Of a stretch of DNA of 64,000 nucleotides, positions 47,013-55,417 are shown piece by piece; position 1 is the stretch's first letter, and each line of letters begins with the position of its first letter. A model generated the notes under the pieces. That model saw only the letters and a list, made by a program, of their open reading frames with translations. It did not search any database and was not told where the DNA came from. This DNA is from JAPLUA01 sp964625855. GTDB lineage: Bacteria; Verrucomicrobiota; Verrucomicrobiia; Limisphaerales; UBA8199. The stretch is from NCBI GenBank assembly GCA_964625855.1, contig CAZVFC010000001.1, positions 186,001 through 250,000 on the forward strand, written 5' to 3'. The position numbers and the translations under genes were made by a program.

Positions 47013-48212
47013 ATGATCGCGGCTGAACTGAGCCAACCCTCTTCAAAGGCCGCTCGCCCCGAAGGCGAGATCGTTGTGTCCGTCACCGGGTTGACCAAGG
47101 TCTTTAAGGACTTTTGGGGCCGCCCCAAAGCCCGCGCGGTGGACAACGTGGATTTTCACGTCCGCCGGGGTGAGGTCTTCGGCCTCCTCGGCCCGAACGG
47201 CTCCGGCAAATCAACCACGGTCAAGCTCATGCTGGGCCTCCTGTACCCGACCAAAGGCCACATAGAAGTGTTTGGTCGCTCCCCGCGGCACGTGGCGACC
47301 AAATCCCGCATCGGCTACCTGCCCGAGGAGTCCTATCTCTACCGTTACCTTGATTCGCGGGAGACGCTCGATTTCTTTGGCAACCTCTTCCGCCTCCCCA
47401 AGGGTGATCGTGAGAAGCGCGCGGACCAGTTGCTGGAAATGGTCGGCTTGAACCAAACCCGCACGCGGGCGGTGGGCGAGTTTTCCAAAGGCATGCAGCG
47501 CCGCATCGGCCTGGCCCAGGCGCTCATTAATGATCCGGACCTGGTGATCCTGGACGAACCAACGTCCGGCCTCGATCCCATCGGCTGCCGCGAGGTGAAG
47601 GATTTGATCGTGGCGCTGGCCCGGCGCGGCAAGACGGTGATCCTGAGCAGCCATTTGCTGGCGGATGTCGAGGACGTATGCGACCGCGTGGTGATTTACT
47701 ACGGCGGCAAGGTGCAGGCGATGGGTACCTTGAAAGAGCTGCTCGCCACACCTGATGCCATCCGCATCACCACGCCAACGCTCTCCCGCGAGACGATGGA
47801 GCGGGTGCTGCAGACGATCCGGCAGGATGTAACCGAGGACAAGGTCCAGATAGACACCCCGACGCAAAACCTCGAGAGTTATTTCCTGGCCGTGGTCCAG
47901 CGCGCCCGGCGCGCGGCGGCCGAAACCTCGGGCGCCATGGCCGGCGCAACCGTCGCTGCTTATCTGCGCGGGGAGGGCGACGCCGGGCCAGCGCCCGACA
48001 AGATCCTCGACCGGCTGACGGCGCCGCAGGTCGCGGCGCCGCCCCCGGCTCCCGTCGCGGCGGAACCCGTGGACCAGAAGAAGCTGGCGGCTTTGACCCG
48101 GACCGCTGAGCCCGCCCCGGCTCCCGTTGCACCCACCGCCGCACCGCAACAGCCGGCGGACCTGGCGAAGGCGAATGAGAAGCTGGCGGCGCTCCTGGGC
48201 AAGCAGCCGTGA
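47013..48212 (+). CDS. ABC transporter ATP-binding protein with a Pro/Ala-rich C-terminal tail
   Basis: A 399-residue protein. The ABC domain covers about 20-260: Walker A GPNGSGKST (near residue 68), Q-loop, signature FSKGMQRRIGLAQAL, Walker B LVILDEPTSGLDP and the switch ILSSHLLADV. This is the CcmA/NatA-like class that works with ABC-2 permeases. After residue 300 comes a low-complexity tail of about 100 residues rich in Pro and Ala (AAPPPAPVAAEPVDQKK, PAPAPVAPTAAPQQP), perhaps a linker or docking segment. It is 12 bases after the metal ATPase and 14 bases before the second permease. It could serve both permeases of this operon (39818 and 48227). Confidence 0.93.
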   Translation: MIAAELSQPSSKAARPEGEIVVSVTGLTKVFKDFWGRPKARAVDNVDFHVRRGEVFGLLGPNGSGKSTTVKLMLGLLYPTKGHIEVFGRSPRHVATKSRIGYLPEESYLYRYLDSRETLDFFGNLFRLPKGDREKRADQLLEMVGLNQTRTRAVGEFSKGMQRRIGLAQALINDPDLVILDEPTSGLDPIGCREVKDLIVALARRGKTVILSSHLLADVEDVCDRVVIYYGGKVQAMGTLKELLATPDAIRITTPTLSRETMERVLQTIRQDVTEDKVQIDTPTQNLESYFLAVVQRARRAAAETSGAMAGATVAAYLRGEGDAGPAPDKILDRLTAPQVAAPPPAPVAAEPVDQKKLAALTRTAEPAPAPVAPTAAPQQPADLAKANEKLAALLGKQP

Positions 48213-48226
48213 GGCGGCCGTAATCC

Positions 48227-49609
48227 GTGCAACGATTACTGGCCATCGCCTGGTTGACCTGGAAGGCCGCGGTCAGGTTCCGGCTGTTCCTTGTGGTAGC
48301 CGTGCTGTTGCTGGGCGCCGTGGTTGGCCTGCCCCTGCTGATCAAGGACGACGGCACCGCGCGCGGTTTCACGCAAATCCTGCTCACCTACACGCTCACC
48401 ACCATTACCGCTCTGCTTGGCCTGTCCACGCTCTGGCTCGCGTGCGGCACACTCGCCCGCGACATCGAGGAGTGCCAGATGCAAGTGGTGGCTGTGAAAC
48501 CGATCGCCCGGTGGCAGATCTGGCTGGGCAAATGGTTGGGCATCATGTCGCTCAATGCGGCCTTGCTGGCCCTCTCGGGCGGCAGCGTGTATGCCTTGAT
48601 GCAATGGCGCGCCACCCGCCTGCCACCTGCCGAGCAGGCCATCCTCCGCAACGAAGTCCTCGTCGCCCGCGGGTCGGTTAAGCCGGAGAGTTACCTGCGC
48701 GAGATCGAGGACGAGACGGACCAGAAACTCAAGGAACGGCTGGAGAAGAATCCCGGCCTCAAAGCGGACCTGGTCGAGGTGCGAAAGCAGATCCGCGAGA
48801 GCATCAAGGCTGAATACCAACTCGTTCCACCGGGATGGCCGCGCGAATGGAAGATTCACCTGGGCCTGGCGAGGCATTTCCTCCAGGGCAAGCCGCTTTA
48901 CCTGCGCATCAAGTTCAACGCCGCCGACAAGAGCGCTTCGGGCACTTACCTGGGCGTCTGGGCGGTCGGCGTGCCACGCCAGACGCCGCTGTGGCAAAGC
49001 GAACCCATGAGCCTGGCACCGGACACCTTTCATGAGTTTGAGATCAAACCGTATTTTGACGACCAGGGCGTCCTGACGGTCACCTTCGCCAACCTGAACA
49101 ACACGGCCCTGCTCTTTCCCCTCGAAGACGGGCTCGAGGTCCTCTACCCCAAAGGCGGGTTCGGGCTGAACTTTGTGCGCGGACTGGGGATCATTTTCTG
49201 CTGGATGGCGCTGCTGGCGGCGCTCGGGCTGGCGTCCGCCAGCTTCCTTTCCTTTCCGGTAGCTTCGTTCCTGTCGCTGGGCGTCCTCACCCTGACCCTC
49301 TCCAGCGGCACGATGGCCACGGCGGTGGAGGAGGGGACCGTGGTGGGCTGGGACGCCGAGGCCAGTCAGCCGGGCCATTCGGTCGTGGACCTCTTCGCGA
49401 TTCCGGTCTTTCGCTCCGTGCTCAAGGTGATCAATCTCGCCAAAGACTTTTCGCCCATTGATTCCCTCAGCACCGGCCGCAGCATCACCTGGGCACAGCT
49501 TGCCGTCGCCTTCGGCCAGATTGTCGTGCTGCTGGGCGGCATCCTCGGCGTGTTCGGCATCACCGTCTTTACCCGCCGCGAGCTGGCCACCGCGCAAGGC
49601 AACCAATGA
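48227..49609 (+). CDS. ABC transporter permease with large extracytoplasmic domain
   Basis: A 460-residue protein. Two to four helices lie at the N-terminus (FLVVAVLLLGAVVGLPLLI, LLTYTLTTITALLGLSTLWL), with CGTLARDIEECQMQ as the cytoplasmic coupling loop. A soluble domain of about 200 residues (about 130-320) follows, then a further group of helices (GLGIIFCWMALLAALGLASA onward) and a closing one before RRELATAQGNQ. The start is GTG at 48227. Its stop overlaps the next start by 4 bases. The shape resembles ABC-2 permeases with a periplasmic insert. It most likely pairs with the preceding ATPase. The substrate is unknown. Confidence 0.85.
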   Translation: MQRLLAIAWLTWKAAVRFRLFLVVAVLLLGAVVGLPLLIKDDGTARGFTQILLTYTLTTITALLGLSTLWLACGTLARDIEECQMQVVAVKPIARWQIWLGKWLGIMSLNAALLALSGGSVYALMQWRATRLPPAEQAILRNEVLVARGSVKPESYLREIEDETDQKLKERLEKNPGLKADLVEVRKQIRESIKAEYQLVPPGWPREWKIHLGLARHFLQGKPLYLRIKFNAADKSASGTYLGVWAVGVPRQTPLWQSEPMSLAPDTFHEFEIKPYFDDQGVLTVTFANLNNTALLFPLEDGLEVLYPKGGFGLNFVRGLGIIFCWMALLAALGLASASFLSFPVASFLSLGVLTLTLSSGTMATAVEEGTVVGWDAEASQPGHSVVDLFAIPVFRSVLKVINLAKDFSPIDSLSTGRSITWAQLAVAFGQIVVLLGGILGVFGITVFTRRELATAQGNQ

Positions 49610-51111
49610 GCGCCCGTTTCCGGAAGACCCTGCTGGTGCTGCTGGCGGCCGCGCTGCTGGTCGGCGTCTCGTTCGCTCAGCGCTCCCTCAATCGCGACCG
49701 GGAGAAGCTCGAACTGACGCGGGTTGAATACCTCGAGAATGCCCCGCCGGTGCTCGCCTTCACGACGATGGCGCTGGGCGGGTTCCGCGGCCTCATCGCC
49801 AACGCGCTCTGGATTCGCGCTACCGACTTGCAGGACCAGGACAAGTTCTTCGAGATGGCCCAGTTGGCCGACTGGATCACCAAGCTCGAGCCCCATTTCG
49901 TTCACGTCTGGCTGGTGCAGGCCTGGAACATGGCCTACAACATCTCCGTCAAGTTCAAGGACTTCCCCGACCGCTGGCGCTGGGTCAAGGCGGGCATCGA
50001 GTTGTTGCGCGACGACGGCTTGCGGTTCAACCCCAACGAGACCCTCCTCTACCGCGAGCTGGCCTGGTTCTTCCAGCACAAGATCGGCGAGAATCTCGAC
50101 GACGCGAACATGTATTACAAGGACGAGTGGGCCAAGGAAATGTATACGGTCTTCGGCAAGAACAAGCCGAACCTCGACGAGCTCATCAATCCCCGGACCG
50201 AGGACCAGACCAACCGCGCCAAGCTCCTGGTCGAGAAGTACAAGATGGACCCGCAGTTCATGAAGCTGGTGGATGAGCGATATGGTCCGCTGGAATGGCG
50301 CCTGCCCGAAGCGCATGCGATCTATTGGGGGGCCATGGGGTTGAAACGAGCCGAGGAAAACCCGACCAAGATCTCCACCAACGACCTCATCACTCTGCGC
50401 CGCGTCATCTACCAGTCCATGCAGTTGAGCTTCCACCGCGGCCGGCTGGTGGAGAATCCATTCGCCGGGGCGTTCGAGTTCGGCCCCAACCTGGATATCG
50501 TCCCGAAAGTCAGCGCCGCCTATGAGCAGGCCGCGCAGGAAGATGAGAGCAATCGCGATCACATCCTGCGGGCGCACCGGAACTTCCTCCGCACCGCCAT
50601 TTACTTCCTCTACGAATACAATCGCATCCCCGAGGCGGCGCGCTGGTATGAATATCTGGGAACCAAATACCCGGACAAGCCCCTGATTGATGGCCGGCCG
50701 GATTCGTTTCCCCGCAACGTTACTTTGATTGAGTATGTGCTTTCCCAGATCGGCACGGATATCAATGAGACCTCGCGCAATCGCGTTCAGGCGGCCATCG
50801 AGGGCATGTTCCGCAACGCGTATGACAGCCTGTTGCTGGGCGAGGAACACCACTACGCCGGCTACAAACTGCTGGCCCGCCAGGTCTGGGAGACTTACCA
50901 GGCCAAAATCCCCAAGGACGGCCTGGCGCGGATCGGCCTGCGGCCGCTCGAAGACATTGACCGCGAGATGCTCAATCGCTTCCTCAACCCGGCCGAGGGC
51001 GTCCCCTTCGAGGCGCGCGCCATCCTGCGCACCAAGCTCGGCCTGCCGCCCGAAACCGCCCCCCCGCCAGCCGTCACCAACGCTCCGCCATCCCAACCGC
51101 CGTCTCAATAG
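49606..51111 (+). CDS. Exported helical-repeat (TPR-like) protein of the transport operon
   Basis: A 501-residue protein with an N-terminal membrane anchor or signal (LLVLLAAALLVGVSFAQRSL). The rest is helical with TPR-like pairs of helices rich in Trp and Tyr (HVWLVQAWNMAYNISV, YRELAWFFQHKIGENLDDA, HRNFLRTAIYFLYEYNR). Similar proteins follow ABC permeases in Verrucomicrobia, to my memory, but without a known function. The C-terminus ends in a Pro-rich stretch (ETAPPPAVTNAPPSQPPSQ). It overlaps the permease by 4 bases, so it is part of the operon and its likely last gene; no hairpin with a T run is seen after it. It may act as a periplasmic scaffold for the two-permease complex. Confidence 0.7.
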   Translation: MSARFRKTLLVLLAAALLVGVSFAQRSLNRDREKLELTRVEYLENAPPVLAFTTMALGGFRGLIANALWIRATDLQDQDKFFEMAQLADWITKLEPHFVHVWLVQAWNMAYNISVKFKDFPDRWRWVKAGIELLRDDGLRFNPNETLLYRELAWFFQHKIGENLDDANMYYKDEWAKEMYTVFGKNKPNLDELINPRTEDQTNRAKLLVEKYKMDPQFMKLVDERYGPLEWRLPEAHAIYWGAMGLKRAEENPTKISTNDLITLRRVIYQSMQLSFHRGRLVENPFAGAFEFGPNLDIVPKVSAAYEQAAQEDESNRDHILRAHRNFLRTAIYFLYEYNRIPEAARWYEYLGTKYPDKPLIDGRPDSFPRNVTLIEYVLSQIGTDINETSRNRVQAAIEGMFRNAYDSLLLGEEHHYAGYKLLARQVWETYQAKIPKDGLARIGLRPLEDIDREMLNRFLNPAEGVPFEARAILRTKLGLPPETAPPPAVTNAPPSQPPSQ

Positions 51112-51285
51112 CCCAGCCGCCGGCCCGGCATCCCGTCAGCCTCGACAAATCCTGCAGGCCGCGTGCCCGCACGCGGCGCACTGCTGGCGTTTCCATCGGG
51201 GTGTGAAATCCCCAGGCGAGTAGTTGTGCATTCCCGAATGATCCGCCGACTTGGTCAGCAGGCCAGCGCACGGACAGCGGGCTGG

Positions 51286-51345
51286 TTTCGGTCTTCGGCC
51301 TTCGGGTTTTCCTTCGGCCTTCGGACATCGGCCTTCGGACTTCAG
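51286..51345. repeat. CTTCGG-rich low-complexity tract
   Basis: The hexamer-like words CTTCGG, CTTCGGCCTTCGG and CATCGGCCTTCGG repeat imperfectly across 60 bases just before the sensor kinase. The frame of the kinase is open through it, but the encoded Ser/Phe/Gly/Arg-rich peptide has no sense, so I place the start after it. Confidence 0.6.
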
Positions 51346-51361
51346 GCACTCCTTGCCATTT

Positions 51362-54300
51362 GTGAGGCGGGCGGCCAGACTGGCAACCGTGTTCCTGCTA
51401 ACGGCACGCTGGGAAGCCAGGGGTAGCATCGGGCTGCTTTTCGCGATCCTGTGGCTCCATGCGCACGGCGGTGGCGCGGGGTTTGCGACAGCACGGGATG
51501 TTTCCAGCCTGCCTTTCGACATCTGGCAGATCGAGCAAGGTCTGGAGCAGGATCCGGTTACGGCAGTGGTGCAAGGCCGGGAAGGTTATTTGTGGCTGGG
51601 AACCTACACGGGCCTCGCGCGGTTCGACGGCGTGCGGGTGACGGTGGTTGACTCGGCCAATACGCCGGGGCTGCGCAACAGCCGGGTGACCAGTTTATAC
51701 GAGGACCCGGCCGGGCTGCTCTGGATCGGCCACGAATCGGGGGAGGTCACGCGGTTGAGCGCGGGTGAGTTCCAACCGGTCGGGCGGGTCTCGGGCTGGC
51801 CAGGCGGCGCGGTCGAGGCGATCGCGAGCGACGAAAGCGGGGAGGTGTGGCTGCTGAGCGACGCCGGGATCCTCTTCCGGCTGCGGGATAGCTTCGCCTT
51901 GCAACCGCCGGGGGGAGGCTCGCCCACCCGCAAGGTCGGTCTGAGCCGGGAACGGAGCGGCCGGTTGTGGGTCGTGGCGAACGGCAAGGCGGCGACGCTG
52001 GCGCGCGGTGAGTTGGTTCCCTTCACGTTCGATGATCCCGCGGGCACGAACTTCTATCAGCGCATCGTGCCGGCGGAGGACGGCGGTCTGTGGGTGATGG
52101 GCGGCGGCCGGCTGCGGAAGTGGCGCGAGGGCCGGTGGGCGATGGACCTGGGGCAGTGTCCGTGTGAGGCCGGGTTCGTGACCGAGCTGCTGGAGACGCG
52201 GGCGGGCCAGTTGCTGGCCGGGACCGTCCAGGACGGCCTGTACGTGCTGACGCCGGGGGCCGAGGCGTTGCACTTCGCGTGGACCAACGGTTTGTCCCAC
52301 GATTGGGTGCGGGCGCTGTGCGAGGATCACGAGGGCAATATCTGGATCGGCACCGGCGCGGGCTTGAACGCTCTGCGCCCGCGCAAGGTGCAGATGCTCA
52401 ACCCGCCCGACGCGTGGCAAGGGCGGGCGGTGCTGTCCTTCATCGTGGGCCGGGGAGGCGAGGCCTGGGTCGGCACGGAAGGCTCGGGCTTATACCATCG
52501 TTTCGGAGACCGATGGACCAGCTTTGGCGAGAGCGACGGTTTGGCAAACTTGTTCGTGTGGTCGGTGCTGAAGACACGGGCGGGGGAGCTGTTTGTCGGG
52601 ACGTGGGGCGGAGGGTTGATGGTGAAGAACGGGGAGCGGTTCGAAACGCGCGGGGACCTGGGCCGTTTGACGGCGCCGGTGGTGGCGCTCTACGAGGGCA
52701 GGCAGGGCGAGCTTTGGATCGGGACGACCGTGGGCCTGCACCGCTGGGAGGCAGGGAAGCTGACGTGGTTCGCGGGGCAGGAGAAGCTGATCTCGCCCGA
52801 TGTCCGCGCGATCACGGAGTCGGCGGACGGCGCGCTCTGGTTCGGCATGTTGGACGGGGGCCTGGGGTGTTTGAAAGACGGCGTGCTGCGGCAGTTTCGC
52901 AAGGCGAATGGACTGGGCAGCGATTTTGTCCTCGCGCTGTATGCGGAGGCGGACGGGACGTTGTGGATCGGCACTTCGGACAATGGGCTGTGCCGGCTGC
53001 GGGAAGGCCGGTTCGCCACCATCAGCACCCCGCAGGGGCTGCTGTCCAGCATCATCAGCCAGATCGCGGACGACGGCGTGGGCCACCTGTGGCTGGGATC
53101 GCACCGCGGCATCCTGCGCGCGAGCAAGGCAGACCTGAACCGTTGCGCGGACGGGGAGGTAAAGTCCGTGCGCTGCCTGAGCTACGGCAAGGCCGAAGGA
53201 CTGGCTTCGCCGCGGTGCACGGGCGGTTTCCAGCCGAGCGTGTGCCAGACCGCGGATGGCCGGCTTTGGTTTCCGACGGCCAAGGGCCTGGCTATCATTG
53301 ACCCGCGTGGTTTCACCACCAACGCCATCCCGCCGCCCGTCGTGATCGAAGCGCTGCTCGTCGAGGGCCAGCCCGTCACGCTGGCCGGGACCACCGCGCC
53401 GCCGGACAGCGGCCAGCGGCCCGCCGTGCAAATCCCCGCGGGCAAACAGCGGTTGGAGCTGCGTTACACCGGCTTGAGCTTCGCCGCGCCTGACAAGGTG
53501 CGGTTCAAGCACAAGCTCGAGGGACTCAATGACCAGTGGGTGGATGCGGGGACGGAACGTTTCGTCCAATATAGCTACCTGCCTCCGGGGCCCTACACCT
53601 TCCGGGTGGTGGCCTGCAACAACGACGACGTGTGGAACGAGCAGGGCGCTTCGTTGTCATTCACCGTCCTGCCCCGGGTCTGGCAGACCTGGTGGTTCAA
53701 GCTGGCGCTGCTGGCGGCGGGCGGCGGGGCCGTGGCCGCGGCGGCCATGCGGGTGGCGCGCCGGCGCGTGCGCCGCCGCGTGGAGCAGTTGGAGCGCCAG
53801 CGCGCGCTCGAACGCGAGCGCGCCCGCATCGCGCGCGACATCCACGATGACCTGGGCGCCAGCCTGACGCGCATCAGCCTGTTGAGCCAAAGCGCCCGGG
53901 CGGAGCTGACCGACGGGCATGCGGCGGCCGCCGACCTGGACCAGATTTACGCCACGGCGCGGGAACTGACGCGGGCGATGGATGAAGTCGTCTGGGCGGT
54001 CAACCCCAAGCACGACACCTTCGACAGCCTCGTGGCCTATCTTGGACGGTTCGCGCAGAACTTCCTGAGCCGGGCGGGCGTCCGGTGCCGCCTGGACCTG
54101 CCGCTGCATCTGCCCTCCTGGCCGCTGACGTCCGAGGTCCGGCACAACACATTCCTCGCTTTCAAGGAGGCCCTGAACAACGTGGTCAAGCACGCGCAGG
54201 CTTCCGAAGTCCGGATTTCACTGGAGTTGAACCCGGGCGGCTTCATGCTGGTGGTGGCGGACAACGGCCGCGGATTTACCTGGAACCCGCAGGCGGGCCA

Positions 54301-54454
54301 GCTCGCGCCCGGCGCCGACGGCACGCGCCCGGAAGGCGGCAACGGTTTGGTTAACATGCAGAAGCGGCTCGAGGAAATCGGGGGCTGCTGCGACTGGGAC
54401 ACCGCGCCGGGCGAAGGCACGCGCGCCAAGCTGGTGCTGCGGATCAAGCCATGA
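51362..54454 (+). CDS. Two-component regulator-propeller sensor histidine kinase
   Basis: A 1030-residue membrane sensor. A signal/anchor (RRAARLATVFLL then GSIGLLFAILWLHAHG) is followed by about 14 beta-propeller repeats of the Reg_prop type (GREGYLWLGTYTGLARFDG, EDPAGLLWIGHESGEV, EGNIWIGTGAGLNALRP and others) at about 50-640. Next is a Y_Y_Y domain (GKQRLELRYTGLSFAAPDKV, LPPGPYTFRVVACNND) and a membrane helix (LALLAAGGGAVAAAAM, about 780-800). HisKA_3 carries H828 in RDIHDDLGASLTRI; the ATPase domain has NGRGF and GNGLVNMQKRLEEIGG. This pairing with a NarL/LuxR regulator is known for polysaccharide and stress sensing. The start is uncertain: GTG at 51362 or 51389, or TTG at 51251. Confidence 0.9.
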   Translation: MRRAARLATVFLLTARWEARGSIGLLFAILWLHAHGGGAGFATARDVSSLPFDIWQIEQGLEQDPVTAVVQGREGYLWLGTYTGLARFDGVRVTVVDSANTPGLRNSRVTSLYEDPAGLLWIGHESGEVTRLSAGEFQPVGRVSGWPGGAVEAIASDESGEVWLLSDAGILFRLRDSFALQPPGGGSPTRKVGLSRERSGRLWVVANGKAATLARGELVPFTFDDPAGTNFYQRIVPAEDGGLWVMGGGRLRKWREGRWAMDLGQCPCEAGFVTELLETRAGQLLAGTVQDGLYVLTPGAEALHFAWTNGLSHDWVRALCEDHEGNIWIGTGAGLNALRPRKVQMLNPPDAWQGRAVLSFIVGRGGEAWVGTEGSGLYHRFGDRWTSFGESDGLANLFVWSVLKTRAGELFVGTWGGGLMVKNGERFETRGDLGRLTAPVVALYEGRQGELWIGTTVGLHRWEAGKLTWFAGQEKLISPDVRAITESADGALWFGMLDGGLGCLKDGVLRQFRKANGLGSDFVLALYAEADGTLWIGTSDNGLCRLREGRFATISTPQGLLSSIISQIADDGVGHLWLGSHRGILRASKADLNRCADGEVKSVRCLSYGKAEGLASPRCTGGFQPSVCQTADGRLWFPTAKGLAIIDPRGFTTNAIPPPVVIEALLVEGQPVTLAGTTAPPDSGQRPAVQIPAGKQRLELRYTGLSFAAPDKVRFKHKLEGLNDQWVDAGTERFVQYSYLPPGPYTFRVVACNNDDVWNEQGASLSFTVLPRVWQTWWFKLALLAAGGGAVAAAAMRVARRRVRRRVEQLERQRALERERARIARDIHDDLGASLTRISLLSQSARAELTDGHAAAADLDQIYATARELTRAMDEVVWAVNPKHDTFDSLVAYLGRFAQNFLSRAGVRCRLDLPLHLPSWPLTSEVRHNTFLAFKEALNNVVKHAQASEVRISLELNPGGFMLVVADNGRGFTWNPQAGQLAPGADGTRPEGGNGLVNMQKRLEEIGGCCDWDTAPGEGTRAKLVLRIKP

Positions 54455-54494
54455 GTGTCATCAAAAGACACGACAGCCAATTGTCTCCGCGCCG

Positions 54495-55172
54495 GTGTAT
54501 AAAGCAGGGGTGGCCATCGCGGTATCCATAGTGGAAGACGACGCCCAGACGCGAAAGATATTCGCGAACTGGATCAGCCGCGCGTCGGGCTTTCGCCTGG
54601 CGGGGGACTGGGGCGACGCGGAAAAAGCGTTGGAAGCGTTGCCGGCCAGGAAGCCCAACGTGGTGTTGATGGACATCAGCCTGCCCGGCATGAGCGGAGT
54701 CGAGGCGGTGAAGCGCTTGAAGCCCCTCCTGCCCGAAACGCAGTTCGTCATGCTGACCGTCTATGAAGACGCCGACCACATCTACAACGCGCTGGCGGCC
54801 GGCGCCACCGGTTACCTGCTCAAGCAGACGCCGCGGGCGGAGTTGCTCGGCGCGGTGGAGGAAGTCCATCGCGGCGGCTCGCCGATGACCAGCAACATTG
54901 CCCGCAAAGTCGTCCAGTCCTTCAAGCAGACCGTCGCGTCTGGCAGCCAGGAGGAGCTTTCGCCCCGCGAACAGGAAGTCCTGGAGCTGCTCGCGCGGGG
55001 ATACCTATATAAGGAAATCGCCGAGCGGCTCAACATCAGTGTGCCCACCGTCAACACCTACGTCCGGCGCATGTATGAAAAACTGCACGTCCGCTCCCGC
55101 GCCCAGGCCGTGGCCAAATACGCCCATTTGACCGGCGCCGAACCCAAGCCGCCGCTCGCTCCCCGCACCTGA
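54495..55172 (+). CDS. NarL/LuxR-family response regulator
   Basis: A 225-residue regulator, 40 bases after the propeller kinase and surely its partner. The receiver has VSIVEDDAQTRKIF, D60 in LMDISLPGMSG, and the conserved lysine in GYLLKQTPRAELL. The C-terminal helix-turn-helix is of the LuxR type: LSPREQEVLELLARGYLYKEI, ERLNISVPTVNTYVRRMYEK, KLHVRSRAQAV. The starts GTG 54495 and GTG 54510 are both possible. The next gene, 245 bases downstream on the same strand, encodes a secreted carbohydrate-binding-like protein and is a good candidate target. Confidence 0.93.
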   Translation: MYKAGVAIAVSIVEDDAQTRKIFANWISRASGFRLAGDWGDAEKALEALPARKPNVVLMDISLPGMSGVEAVKRLKPLLPETQFVMLTVYEDADHIYNALAAGATGYLLKQTPRAELLGAVEEVHRGGSPMTSNIARKVVQSFKQTVASGSQEELSPREQEVLELLARGYLYKEIAERLNISVPTVNTYVRRMYEKLHVRSRAQAVAKYAHLTGAEPKPPLAPRT

Positions 55173-55417
55173 GACGGCACTTAATGGCGCGTGTCATCTG
55201 TTTTAATGACATGCCAACCGCCGCGAAATCAGTAAGCTGCTCCTAGTTGGCCATTCGACTTTATGAACAACAAGTCCGCCGAAGGCAGAATCTGCGGCTG
55301 GCCGAGGTTCGCCGCGCGCGCAGGCACTGAGTCAAGCTCACGCCCTCCCGTGCGGGGACTGCGCCTCCTGCGGTTCGCCAAGGCGGCATAACCCCAAACC
55401 CCCGGAAAGGACAAAAC

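Noticed and set aside
48236..51108. Very long minus-strand open frames opposite the second permease and the helical-repeat protein
   Set aside because: They are shadows of GC-rich coding sequence: biased composition, no recognisable domains, and the plus-strand genes have clear starts, overlaps and signals.
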